Shown: in pieces, positions 34,863 through 43,999 of the stretch | How the letters are laid out: the number at the start of each line of letters is the position of its first letter | How positions within the stretch are numbered: position 1 is the first letter of the stretch | From: Shinisaurus crocodilurus | Lineage: Eukaryota > Chordata > Lepidosauria > Squamata > Shinisauridae | Direction: 5' to 3' | NCBI GenBank assembly: GCA_021292165.1 | Contig: CM037877.1 | Coordinates: 84,661,691 to 84,725,690 of the forward strand | Length of the DNA: 64,000 nt | The notes under the pieces: generated by a model | The model's database searches: none | The model's input: the letters and a program-made list of their open reading frames with translations, nothing else | What the model was told of the DNA's origin: nothing | Program-made: the position numbers and the translations under genes

Positions 34863-35020
34863 TAGCTGGCTTTTTGCCCACATGTGCTTCCCCTCCTGCT
34901 GCCTCCCTTGATTCTTTCTGCCTGAGTTTTTTCTGAAATCAAATGCCCTCCTTTCCCCTGTCCATACATCCCTTTTTACAAATCGGGTGTCCTCAGGAGA
35001 CAGGGTCCTTTAAAGACACA

Positions 35021-35042
35021 GACACACACACACACACACACA
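35021..35042. repeat. (AC)n microsatellite
   Basis: About 11 AC units. Confidence 0.93.
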
Positions 35043-35437
35043 CTTGAGAACCTGAGGCAGCTGCCTCAGACAGCTGATCTGAAACATCATGAAAAAGCAG
35101 CAAATTATTCATAATTTAATTTATTAATTATTATTGTATTTTCACTGCTAGGGAACGGGAGAGGTGATTGTAGGATTTTCTGCCTCAATGGCCAAAACAA
35201 TTTGACCGGCTTGAGTACTATTATGCACCTTGACTGGGGTACTGGGGGAGGTGCCATTTGCTGCTCTGCCTCAGGCAGCAAAATGTCTTGGGGCAGCCCT
35301 GCACGCGGCTACAGAGACCTGAGGCGTAGAAAAAGGTGGCTGAGATGGCACAGGGAAATTATGTGTGACAGGGAAACAACAAGGTGTACTGAGAGAACCG
35401 TGGATGGGGAAGTATGTTCAGGATAACATTAAATTTA

Positions 35438-35527
35438 CTATGTAATCCCAAACATGTTTACTCAGAAGAAAGTCATACTGAGTTCAATGGGATTCACTAC
35501 CAGGTAAGTGTACATAGGATTGGAGTC
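35438..35527. mobile_element. AATCCTATGCATG-family MITE, 90 bp, TTA TSD
   Basis: Starts CTATGTAATCCC, contains GAGTTCAATGGGATTCACTA and CCAGGTAAGTG, and ends GGATTGGAGTC. Flanked by TTA at 35435-35437 and 35528-35530. Confidence 0.8.
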
Positions 35528-35774
35528 TTACTCCTTAGTAAATGTGCTCAGAGCTGCAACCTGCCCTATCTACCCTGAAGATAGTTCCAATATCTGGATC
35601 TAGAGAGAAACCTAGGAATGGATAACTTTGGTAATTAAAAAAAACACAACCAAAAGCAAGGGTAGCCATACTGGTTCATGAGAAATTAAAAAAACCCAAA
35701 TCCACAGTTGGGTAATACCTTTATTAGGAATGTTGGTCCAACTATGCATTTTGGTACTTTAAGAGTTGTATGAT

Positions 35775-35838
35775 GATAAGCTAGATAGATAGCCTTGTAG
35801 GCTCCTTCCAACTTTATGATCTATGAAATCTATGAAAC
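35775..35838 (+). repeat. CR1 3' end fragment
   Basis: GATAGCCTTGTAGGCTCCTT then CCAACTTTATGATCTATGAA matches the end of CR1. Confidence 0.75.
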
Positions 35839-35940
35839 TTAATATTGCAACAGTTGGTGTAGATTTTAGGATTTCAAGAAGTTAGAACCCAAGAACTGTA
35901 AAATAAAGAGTGTTCTAGAATCCCAGAAACTACTGGCACT

Positions 35941-36184
35941 GAGAGCCAGTGTGGCGTAGTGGTGAGAGTGTTGGACTGGGACTCAGGATATCCGGGTTAT
36001 AGTCCCCGCTCGGCCATGAAACTCAGTGGGTGACTTTGGGCCAGTCACTGCCTCTCAGCCTAACCTACCTCACAGGGTTGTTGTGAGGATAAAAGGAGAG
36101 GAGAAGGAGGATTATGTAAGCCGCCTTGAGTTCCTTGCAGGAAAAAAGGCGGGGTATAAATGTAATAAATAAATAAATAAATAA
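35941..36184 (+). mobile_element. Full-length tRNA-derived SINE
   Basis: The head GAGAGCCAGTGTGGCGTAGT then GGTGAGAGTGTTGGACTGGG and GGTTATAGTCCC carries A- and B-box-like pol III promoter elements. The body has GGGCCAGTCACTGCCTCTCA and CTACCTCACAGGGTTGTTGT. The tail GCCGCCTTGAGTTCC ... AAGGCGGGGTATAAATG with AATAAATAAATAAATAA resembles an L2-type LINE end. It is a squamate SINE of the Sauria type or close to it. Confidence 0.88.
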
Positions 36185-36356
36185 CCCCCAAAAAAGTATT
36201 TGAAATAAAATGAGGAGCCACCTTTGGCAGCTGCTCTGCCTCCTCACCTGGTCCAGGGACCAGGAGTAGCAAAGCAATGTCCTCTAGTCCAGAGGTGTCT
36301 ATCCAGTGCTGTTGTGTTTGTTGGTGATTGGGGGGTGGGGGTGGAAGAGCAAGTGA

Positions 36357-36430
36357 GGATTTACTCAGAACTAAATTCCACTATGTTTAATGGGGGTTAT
36401 TCCCAAATAATTGTGTAAGTTTGCAGCCTA
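36357..36430. repeat. AATCCTATGCATG-family copy, degraded
   Basis: TTTACTCAGAACTAAATTCC, ATGTTTAATGGGGGTTATTC and TTTGCAGCCTAAG. Confidence 0.6.
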
Positions 36431-36796
36431 AGAGTATATAGATTATTACAGTCTACAATACATTCCTTGCCAGTGTGCCAATACTCTTCCTTGCCAATGT
36501 GCCATGTTCAGTTCACAATTAATCGGTAAATGTTTAATGTGCCATACAGCTCTTTGCTGGTCCCAAGCACTCCATCCTCCACATCTGGATTTAGGCCCGA
36601 AAGGCCAATGAAAAGTGTGGGTGCATGGAGGGTGCATTGCACAAAGCCAGCAAGAGGTTAATTAGCTTGTCTTCTATAAAATTTAAATTATAGTAATTAT
36701 TTCTAATGATGCACATATATTTGCGTATGTAAATTAGCACATGCAAATTTGTATAATTTTTTGTCCTATGGGCCTGTGCCTAGCACCATCCCTGCT

Positions 36797-36850
36797 GGGA
36801 CTCCCAAGCCCCAGTCCAGCACTTTAACCACTATACCACTCTGGCTCTCA
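36797..36850 (-). repeat. SINE tRNA-like head (reverse)
   Basis: Inverse of AGAGCCAGAGTGGTATAGTG then GTTAAAGTGCTGGACTGGGG, the head of the same SINE family. Confidence 0.75.
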
Positions 36851-38500
36851 ACATCACACTTTTCACGCAAGTCCTAAGTGTCTGTTATGCCAGTGAACTT
36901 CAATATGTGTCCCAACTGCACCAAGACATCTTCATTGACCTGAAAAATACCATTTCCCAAAATCTTGATTATATACTCAACAGCAGATCAACCTCCATGT
37001 CAAATTAATTTTGCATGTTTGAAATCTAAAGCTGGTTAAACCAGGTTCAGCATTTTCCCACAATGGAATACTTTTTCAATGATACTTTGCCAAATATCAG
37101 CCAGGAACAATTTATTGCAGAGTTTCAAACTACTGGAAAACATTGGTTATAATGGAAATACTGATTAAGTGAATTAGTAAACCAACTGTCCTATCAAAGT
37201 CAAGTTAATGAGCCAGCCCTGAGAGTTTCCAAAGAAATGTTGTAATGACAGATGCTTAGCTGTACCAGGTCTAGAAGGAAACCTGTTTTCAGATAAAACA
37301 AAATATTGTAGCAGAAAAACAGTATTCAACAGGACAGAAATTTATTACTTTATTTTCTGCAAGCAGAAATCAATATATCTAATAATCTATCATGTTGATT
37401 TAGCTAGAGCATTTTGCTAGTGGCCACACAGGGGCTGCCCTCAATATTGTACAGCCACTCTAGGATTAATTTATTTTACTTGGGCACATGACTTCAGGTC
37501 AATCACTGCATCTTTGAAAAGAGCTGTAATCAAGCACTATAGCCAAAGATGTTGCTAAACTAAAAGTATAATATAATGTATCCCCCCCAAAAAAACCAAA
37601 CAGATAATGGCAGTTTGTCATCATGTACTGATGATTTTTATTTGGAAAAACACAGAGATGAAATCACTAGCTTACCATGTTCCTTGAGGAGTATTCCATC
37701 TATGGGCACCTCTGGCATAGTGTAATTTTGTTAATCTTGCTATCTAACACATTACAGTCTCTGCATTGACTATTCACTTATTTCTGTTAGGGATGGAGCA
37801 TCCTTCCACTCTCCTACTACTATTAATAAGAATAATAAGCAAAAGCAGTGGGGAAACATGAGATGGGAGGCACTTTCCCTCATCACTGCTTTTCAACCCA
37901 CATACAGGAGTGTAGCCCACATTCTCAGGAGGAAATGGAACCAGGCAAAGTGCGGTTGTGCAGATCCAGGGCTTCCTTTTAAAATCAACCAGCAACCAAG
38001 GCAAATGTCTTGTCAACATGTAAAGTACAACCACCAAGTGTGCAAATTGTGGAAATCTAGCACAATCCAAGATGTGGCTAAACCAGTGAGTTGTGTCTCC
38101 CACTTCTTTCATCTGCAACTTATCAAACTTATTAACGTGTGAAGACCTTTGACTGGTAGTTGAGCCTGGCTTCTGGCTTTAGAGAGGGGAAAGCCGAAGG
38201 AAAGGGAAATGGGGGGGGATGCTCTGGGGGAACCCCACAAACTTTTTGAAGTTATGCTAGATTTTGGTAGTCCCTATGTCAGCCTTGGAGCTAGAGCTGT
38301 GCTTGGATCATCTGGGAAATTACACAGCAATCCCTGTCCACACCCCAGCTCCAAGACTGAGAGGAAGGCTGGAAGTGGTTAGATTGCTGTATTGCCAAGG
38401 CAATTGGGAGTGCATCAGCCCTGCAGGACCAAACCAGCAAGCCTGCCCTCCACCCTTTCCTGTTCCAAAGCAGGAAAGGGTGGCCGGGGGTGCGCTCCTT

Positions 38501-38700
38501 AGGAACATAGGAAGCTGCCTCATACTGAGTCAGACCACTAGTCCTTTTAGCCCAGTATCGTCGACACTGACTGGCAGCAGCTCTCCAGGGTTTCAGGCAG
38601 GATACTTTCCAAGCCTGACCTGGAGGCCGGAGATTGAACCTGGGACCTTCTGCATGCAAAGCATGTGCTCTATCACACTGAGCTATGGTCCCTCCCTACA
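38501..38700 (-). mobile_element. tRNA-Ala-like SINE (reverse)
   Basis: The minus strand begins with a tRNA-like head ACCATAGCTCAGTG then GATAGAGCACATGCTTTGCA and AGGTCCCAGGTTCAATC, with good A and B boxes. It is followed by CCTGAAACCCTGGAGAGCTG and, at the end, ATGAGGCAGCTTCCTATGTT. It is a known style of squamate SINE rather than a tRNA gene, because the acceptor stem does not close. Confidence 0.88.
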
Positions 38701-38742
38701 GCACCTGGTAATCCAAGGCGGTCACCCATTCAAGTACTAAGC
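38696..38742 (-). repeat. 5S rRNA 3'-like segment fused to the SINE
   Basis: The minus strand reads TTAGTACTTGAATGGGTGAC, CGCCTTGGATTACC and AGGTGCTGTAG. This aligns with the last about 45 nt of vertebrate 5S rRNA and lies directly 5' of the tRNA-like head of the SINE at 38501-38700. Confidence 0.8.
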
Positions 38743-38870
38743 AGCATGGTCTACTACCACTGGCAGAGGCTTTTCGGGGTGTAAGGCAGCAGAGGTCTTT
38801 TGCATCACCTGCTATGCTATTCTTTGAGTTACTTGTAGGGATTTTCTACATGCAAAGCATGTGCTCTGCC
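38743..38870 (-). repeat. Sequence 5' of the 5S segment, with second tRNA-like piece
   Basis: The minus strand shows GGGGCAGAGCACATGCTTTG then CATGTAGAAAATCCC, a second partial copy of the tRNA-Ala-like head. It is separated from the 5S segment by about 90 nt of unassigned sequence. Confidence 0.5.
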
Positions 38871-39246
38871 CCTTCAGTATTTGTGTTGTGTATTAACTGC
38901 CTGTGATACTGGCATAATGGCATTCTTTAAGAATCTACACTGTAGTCCCTGTGTGCTTACGTACTTGGGAACAGACCCCACAGAATTCCTAGTGGGATTA
39001 ATTCCAAGTAAATATACATGGGATTGGGCAAAACGCCATTGAGATATTTTAAAATTTTGGCCTGCAGCTAGCTTCCAACTTGTAAACTCAACCAAGGGAA
39101 AGATGATACAATTTTAAAATATAATTGCCATGGAAACATACGGTTTTAAGAAAACAATTTTAGAACAACCCAAGCGCCACAAACTTTGATCCTAAATCCA
39201 TGGAACAAAGGCCATCCTTGTTAAATATGAAAAATATCATCCTCAC

Positions 39247-39360
39247 CTTCCTCGTTCAAAATCCACAGCAGGGATGCGAGGTCTGATTCGTAGCCGCAAG
39301 TGCTGTCTTCAAAGGCACAAGAGCCAGCAGAGAGTTCAACAGCCCCAGCTAACTGCAAAA
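39247..39360 (-). CDS. MAMDC2: MAMDC2 coding exon 2 (end of leader, start of MAM domain 1)
   Basis: The translation contains LQLAGAVEL (end of leader), SAGSCAFEDSTCG and LASLLWILNEE, which matches the start of the first MAM domain in vertebrate MAMDC2. The acceptor is the AG at 39362-39361, after a pyrimidine-rich tract. A second AG eight bases further in (TTTTGCAG) is also possible, but only the outer one keeps the frame from exon 1. The donor is AAG|GTGAGG (GT at 39246-39245), leaving phase 1. C25 and C32 are the typical paired cysteines at the start of a MAM domain. The protein is secreted and the MAM fold mediates extracellular adhesion or matrix contacts (family knowledge). Confidence 0.93.
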
Positions 39361-39676
39361 CTGGAGAGGACAAAGCGAGCTCAGTTCATAACAAGCCCAG
39401 GGTGTACCGGGAATGAAAAGAACTGTGTCGAAAAATCTGCTCTTCAGGAAAGCAGGCGGCAGGCGCTGCAGCCCTTGGGTTAAGTCAAGAGGCGCAGGCA
39501 CAGCACAGCAATATACAAGGAGGGAACCTGCTGCATTTTTAAAAACCGTCTCCCTGCCAGGAGAAAGACACAGTCGCTTCCATTAAAAACAAGGCGTGGG
39601 AGGGGGACCCCCCAACAATCCGCATCTGCCGGAGATGGAAGAACTCCGCTGCTTCCCCCTCCCCCCGTCTCCTTAC
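39361..39676. other. MAMDC2 intron 1, 316 bp
   Basis: A short, GC-moderate intron with GT (39676-39675) and AG (39362-39361) ends and a pyrimidine-rich acceptor on the minus strand. No feature inside. Confidence 0.85.
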
Positions 39677-39707
39677 CTTGCACGGTGAGGAGATACAGCA
39701 GGATCAT
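39677..39707 (-). CDS. MAMDC2: MAMDC2 coding exon 1 (start codon, signal peptide)
   Basis: This very short coding part of exon 1 encodes MILLYLLTVQ plus one base of the next codon. The ATG (39707-39705) starts a hydrophobic stretch that, joined to exon 2, reads as a signal peptide ending near residue 17 (A15-G16-A17). The exon ends at a consensus donor (AAG|GTAAGG on the minus strand; GT at 39676-39675). Ten codons plus one base leave phase 1, which fixes the acceptor used by exon 2. The start is chosen because it is the only ATG giving a leader of family-like length and position. An open frame extends upstream to 39872 but looks like GC-rich 5' UTR read-through. Confidence 0.85.
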
Positions 39708-40093
39708 TGTGGCCCTTGCAGCGAGGAAAAGCAACGGAGCTTTCTCTGGAGCTGCTGTGGTAATGCAAGCGGTGAGGGTGGGAAGGGGCCAGAGAGCTGC
39801 TGCCTCGGGGAACGAAGCTGCTTGTCCAAAAATAAAATAAATAAAATAAGAATAAAGCGTGTGAAAAGTCAAGGACAGACTTGGAGCGCCAGGACGCTGA
39901 AGTGGAGACAGCGGCAGTAAAACTGAGGGGAATGGGGGGGGGGGGATGGTCGAGCTTGGGTAGGCTGAGGGAAGCCCGCCCGCCGCCCGCCAGCTGGTCC
40001 CAGGCTCGAGTGGGAAGAGGGAGGGGCTGCTGAGCGTTTTTGCTTGGGCAGCGGAGTGTGAGGGGGAAGCCCCTCAGCCTCCAAGAAGTAGCC

Positions 40094-40119
40094 CTTCTCC
40101 TCCTCCTCCTCCTCCTCCC
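40094..40119. repeat. (CTC)n / (GAG)n tract
   Basis: About eight CTC units in the presumed MAMDC2 promoter; a polypurine tract on the sense (minus) strand. Confidence 0.85.
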
Positions 40120-40136
40120 TCAAGCAGCCGCTGCTG

Positions 40137-40170
40137 GCAGCAACTATAGAATCTCTCATATAGTTGCTGC
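40137..40170. repeat. 12-bp inverted repeat upstream of MAMDC2
   Basis: A perfect dyad: GCAGCAACTATA at 40137-40148 and its reverse complement at 40159-40170, with a 10-nt loop. It lies at the distal edge of the presumed MAMDC2 promoter. It could form a cruciform or a hairpin in an antisense transcript. A function is not shown. Confidence 0.7.
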
Positions 40171-40180
40171 TGCCCGAAGA

Positions 40181-42390
40181 GAGAGAGAAGGGATGGGATT
40201 CCTCTCAGTGTTCAAAGAGCAAAACGTTGTTGTTGCTAAGACAGTCGACAAGCAGCCTGCGGGGATGGAAGGGGATGGCAGTAGTACTACTGAGGGTCTG
40301 CTTGCCAGCCCGTCACTTTTTCAGCGAACTAAATGAACAGGTTGTCTTGTTTGTCAGTTCCAGTCCAGATAACTTTATTTGGTTGCTGGGATACACACTG
40401 CAATTTCCCAGCACTCAATATTCTGCAGCGGAGGGGGGGTGCATACTCTCCATTCACAGATGAAAATAGGGACACACATGTGAATTTGTAAGAGGTATGG
40501 TTAAGCAACATGAAGGTGTGATCAAGGGGGTGTGGCCAGGCAACATGAGGGCGTGGCCAAGGGTATGGCCCGGCAACCAAAGGGCATGGTCAGGTACAAA
40601 AGCTATTAGAGGAAACACACAAAACTGCAGCATTTTAAGCACAGAAATCTTCGGACTTACATATTGCATTTAGGGAAGCCTGAGGGAAAAAGAAAACCCC
40701 AAATAAATAAATACAACATTATTATAAAAATAAACATTATTATAAAATAAATAAATAAAACATGGGTGAAAAGTCTTCATTTTTAATAAAAAACAGTCGT
40801 GTAACCATGACTCTCCTCCCTCTCAGGGTTTGGATCTCAAATTTGTAAACCTTGCCTGGTGCTGAACCCTCAGTATTTTTCTTTGCTCTCCTGTATCCTG
40901 TACTCAGGCCTTCAAACTTCACTCTACTGTTTGAAGTACTACTTCCTTTCTGATGCTAGATCTATATGTCCCTTTTCTGATCCTCCTTATGTTCTGCCTC
41001 TCCCTAAATTTCCCTGCAATAATAGGTAAAAGGCTATAGTTATGAAGTGTTTATCCTTATCTCTTATTATATTGTCAGTATTAGCCATGTTATAATATTT
41101 GGCCCAACTACAAATTTTCTCTTTGTGCAGAAATGCATCCTTTAATTCAATGTGTTGGTAACTAAGGCTGAATGATTAGGCATGCCTATTTATTTATGTT
41201 ATGTATATTTGTATCAACTTGGCTTGTCAGTCACCAACCTGAAACAGCTAATAACCCATAACAGATCACAGAGACACAAACGTGGAGACCAGAAGTCTCC
41301 CCTATGCCATGGTCCTGATCTGGATGGGCTGGATTTTAGCCGGAAGACGAAAGCCTGAAGCCACTTTGATCTCCAGACACATGATGAGCATGGTGCTTTA
41401 CCGAGTATAAGAGAACAGTTCCCTGCCCGAAAAAGCTTACAATCTAAAATGTAATATGGAGGTGACAACAAATGGTAGGAAGGGGTAAACCAGGGAGCAA
41501 TATGACATTATTTCAGTCAAACATAACTTTCAGCCTACTTTCCCCACATTGCGCAGGAAACTCCTTGTTTTAAAGATCTCCCGCCCTCACACTTTAAAAA
41601 TGGATCCCTCTATGGTGGCTTTGTTCTCATTAGTAGTTTGCCAAAGAAAAATAATATTTAACATTTAGATATCTCTGAGCGTGCAAAGTGGTTCGCAGCA
41701 AGCTCCTATTTTCTCCACTCAGAAAAAACCATGTGGGCTCTATTGTACTTTATTTCAAAAAAGCAAGAACAACAACACTGTGATTGAACACTGCTCTGAA
41801 AACAGAATAACAGTGCAATCCTATGCATGTGTACTCAGAAGTAAGTCCTGTTACGTTCAATGGGACTTACTCACAGGAAAGTGTGTGGTATATTTTAAAG
41901 CAATCTACAACACTGACCATCACATCTTGTGGCAGCAACTTGATCATGCATTGTGTGAAGAAATATCATGTAACTGAGGGATAACTGTGAAATGCTGCTC
42001 CTTGCTAGAAGAGGTAGCAGTGGCAGTGCCAGTGCTAGGATGACTTTTCCAGAATTATATTATTATATACAATCTTATATATTATAATTATTACATTATT
42101 ATATTATATATTATAATATTTTATAAGTGGCTTTTGTAAAAAAAAAAATTTTTACCTTACTTATACCCTTAATTGTTGATATCTGGTGTTTTTCATGGGT
42201 GGTGATGGTTAGTGCTTGCAGGGCAATCCCTTTCTTTTCGTTTTAAAATTGTCAGGATAGGCACAAATTCAACAGGTGAAGCTTACCCACCCACCCCACA
42301 CCCCTAAACATGGAGCTTCAGAGAGAAGGGGAAGTTTCTTGCATTTCCTTCTGACACTGTATGTCACCTGTTAGAGGCACAGAGTCAGCT
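40181..42390. other. Upstream flank of MAMDC2, no recognised gene
   Basis: Holds an imperfect tandem block near 40478-40600 (AACATGAGGGCGTGGCCAAG-type units), a truncated palindromic MITE starting at 41811 (TAA then CAGTGCAATCCTATGCATG) and an AT-rich run near 42040-42130. No exon recognised on either strand. Confidence 0.6.
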
Positions 42391-42394
42391 CTGT

Positions 42395-43090
42395 TAGGAA
42401 ATAAAATCTTTGGCAATATAAAGATAGGAATCGTGATAAATCTCCTCATTCACCTCTCCGTAGGTGCAGGCCAGTGGATGCAGTTTCTTTATAGGTCCCA
42501 ATAAACAAGCAGCTGAAGATGTAATTGTTTTGAAATGGGTATGCCATAGAGTGTTTTTGGAGAAATTAAGCCCTAAGTACTTGAATGAGCGGCATTGTTC
42601 GATACTGTGTCCATCCAAGGTCCATTTATGCAGCTCATGCCTTTTGGCAAACACAACCACTTTTGTCTTACTGTAATTGATGGATAGGCCTTCCCACCTA
42701 CAGTAATTTCCAAATTTGGTGAGTAATCTTCTCATGCCAATTTGGGTTAATGATATAAGAGCCATATCATCTGCATAGAGCAGGACTGGGACCTTCTGTT
42801 TCCCAACCACAGGAGGGAAGTTGGCAGAAGAAGAAAGCTCCTGTGTGATGTCATTTATGTAAAGATTAAATAAGGAGTGGTGCCAGGAGGCAGCTTTGTT
42901 TGACTCCCCTTACTGTTGGTATTGGGTCAGAAAGGGAACCTGCCGTGCCAACTCGGATTCTTATATCAGTGTTAGTATAAAGTTGTTGCACAAGAAACAG
43001 CAAGCGTTTATCAATTGAGATGGCATCTAGTTTCTTCCATAGGCGTTCTCAGTCTATCGAATCAAATGCAGATGAGAGATCTACAAATGT
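42395..43090 (-). pseudogene. Non-LTR reverse transcriptase remnant
   Basis: The minus strand carries RT motif A FVDLSSAFDSID (about 43049-43084), then LWKKLDAISIDKR, a LAPLLFNLYIND-like stretch and the catalytic box LLYADDMALIS (YADD at 42766-42777). It ends with RWEGLSINYSKTKVVVF and RSFKYLGLNFS. Stops and shifts lie between 42810 and 43049, so it is inactive. It resembles a LINE type common in reptiles; the clade was not determined. Confidence 0.88.
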
Positions 43091-43173
43091 GCAGCCTCCG
43101 TGCATGCATGCACATTCTCGAGCAGCATCTGTCTCTCCCTGGAGACCCTGCGGCTGTTCAAGCCTAAAAAGAG

Positions 43174-43271
43174 CTACTTTTAAAGGGGCCATGCCATGGG
43201 CAAAATTACAGTTACCGGTAAGCTTGCAGTTTTTGCTTAGCTGCAATTTTGCCCATGGCCCCTTTTAGTAG
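43174..43271. repeat. Foldback adjoining the LINE remnant
   Basis: GGGGCCATGCCATGGGCAAA and TTTTGCCCATGGCCCCTTTT are inverted arms (43174-43211, 43242-43271) with a loop containing TTACCGGTAAGCTTGC. Confidence 0.8.
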
Positions 43272-43498
43272 TTTGCAGTTGCGGGAGGCAGGGGAATTCA
43301 GGACTCTGCATGACAAAGTGAGAAGCCGGGATGGCTTAAGGGTTTTCGTGATGGTCCCAGCATTTTCGGGGCAGTTGGAGACTGTGTGTGTGTGATTTCT
43401 CCATCCATCGAAAGTTTTATTGCTACTGTGATTTCAGTATGGAATATGGTTGCTTGAGTTTTACCAACACTCACTGAATTGTGCCCATCATGTTATTG

Positions 43499-43499
43499 G

Positions 43500-43543
<44 letters not shown>

Positions 43544-43552
43544 TCACACACA
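43499..43552. repeat. (TC)n(AC)n compound microsatellite
   Basis: TC units followed by AC units with two interruptions. Confidence 0.97.
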
Positions 43553-43999
43553 CGTACGTTCAATTTAGTGAATTGTTTTAAAGTTTAATTATATTATTCT
43601 TCATGTTTTGTAAAGGCTACACGGTACCAATGCAATGCTGCAGTGCTCATGTAGCACTTCAAACCTGCCATTGTTTAATCTTTTCTTGGTTTGTTTCCTT
43701 TTCTTCAGCGCTGGAGCATACAGCCCACCCCCTGTATTAATAGGGCTACGGATGTCTCTCTTCAACATCTCTCTCCTCCAGCAAGTCTACTCTCATCCAT
43801 TATGCCAGGAAGATATAGAACATGAGTGATGATGGTTTAGGCTAATGAATAAGACTAAAGAAAACCATTTTAAGTAATCTTAAAAGACTTTTAAGATTAA
43901 ATATTTTGCAAATCTACAGAGGTTTGCCATATGCTGTGTCTCCCAATCTCCTTTGAAAGGAACGTCTCACTTTGGTATACAACACATATCATGTTATAT

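Larger units (their letters stand above)
8281..39246. other. MAMDC2 intron 2, about 31 kb
   Basis: Bounded by the exon 2 donor (39246-39245) and the exon 3 acceptor (8282-8281). It holds most of the mobile elements in the window. Stretches between listed elements (for example 14190-15980, 24540-27100, 28220-29080, 30560-31730, 37030-38480) show no recognisable genes. Open frames there are short and without domains. Confidence 0.85.
4193..39707 (-). other. MAMDC2: MAMDC2 locus, 5' part (five coding exons, gene continues past left edge)
   Basis: Overview of the only host gene recognised. Read on the minus strand, five segments join in frame: 31 + 114 + 272 + 85 + 138 nt = 213 codons plus 1 nt. 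The predicted order is signal peptide, first MAM domain (about residues 24-167) and start of a second MAM domain (from about residue 168). The family is a secreted extracellular-matrix proteoglycan with four MAM domains, so roughly the N-terminal third is here. Introns from 5' to 3' are about 316 bp, 31 kb, 1.5 kb and 2.1 kb. Exon 6, which should continue the second MAM domain, was not found between 1 and 4192 and probably lies outside the window. Identification rests on recalled similarity to the vertebrate MAMDC2 N-terminus, which is strong along all five exons. Confidence 0.93.
39708..40180 (-). promoter_or_regulatory. Probable MAMDC2 5' UTR and promoter region
   Basis: The sequence immediately upstream of the MAMDC2 start codon is clearly richer in G+C and CpG than the rest of the window, with CGCCCGCC-type blocks near 39977-39990, a G-tract near 39935 and a CTC-rich tract at 40094-40119. 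No convincing TATA box was seen on the minus strand, which would fit a GC-rich initiating promoter. The start site itself cannot be placed. The assignment is inferred from position and composition. Confidence 0.55.

Noticed and set aside
35941..36010. tRNA gene at the SINE head
   Set aside because: Part of a full-length SINE with a LINE-derived tail; not a complete cloverleaf.
38501..38700. tRNA-Ala gene
   Set aside because: A and B boxes are present, but the acceptor stem does not close and the sequence continues into a SINE body.
39480..39872. 130-codon minus-strand ORF around exon 1
   Set aside because: Runs through the GT donor at 39676 into intron 1 and upstream into 5' UTR; only the 31 nt from 39707 fit the MAMDC2 model.
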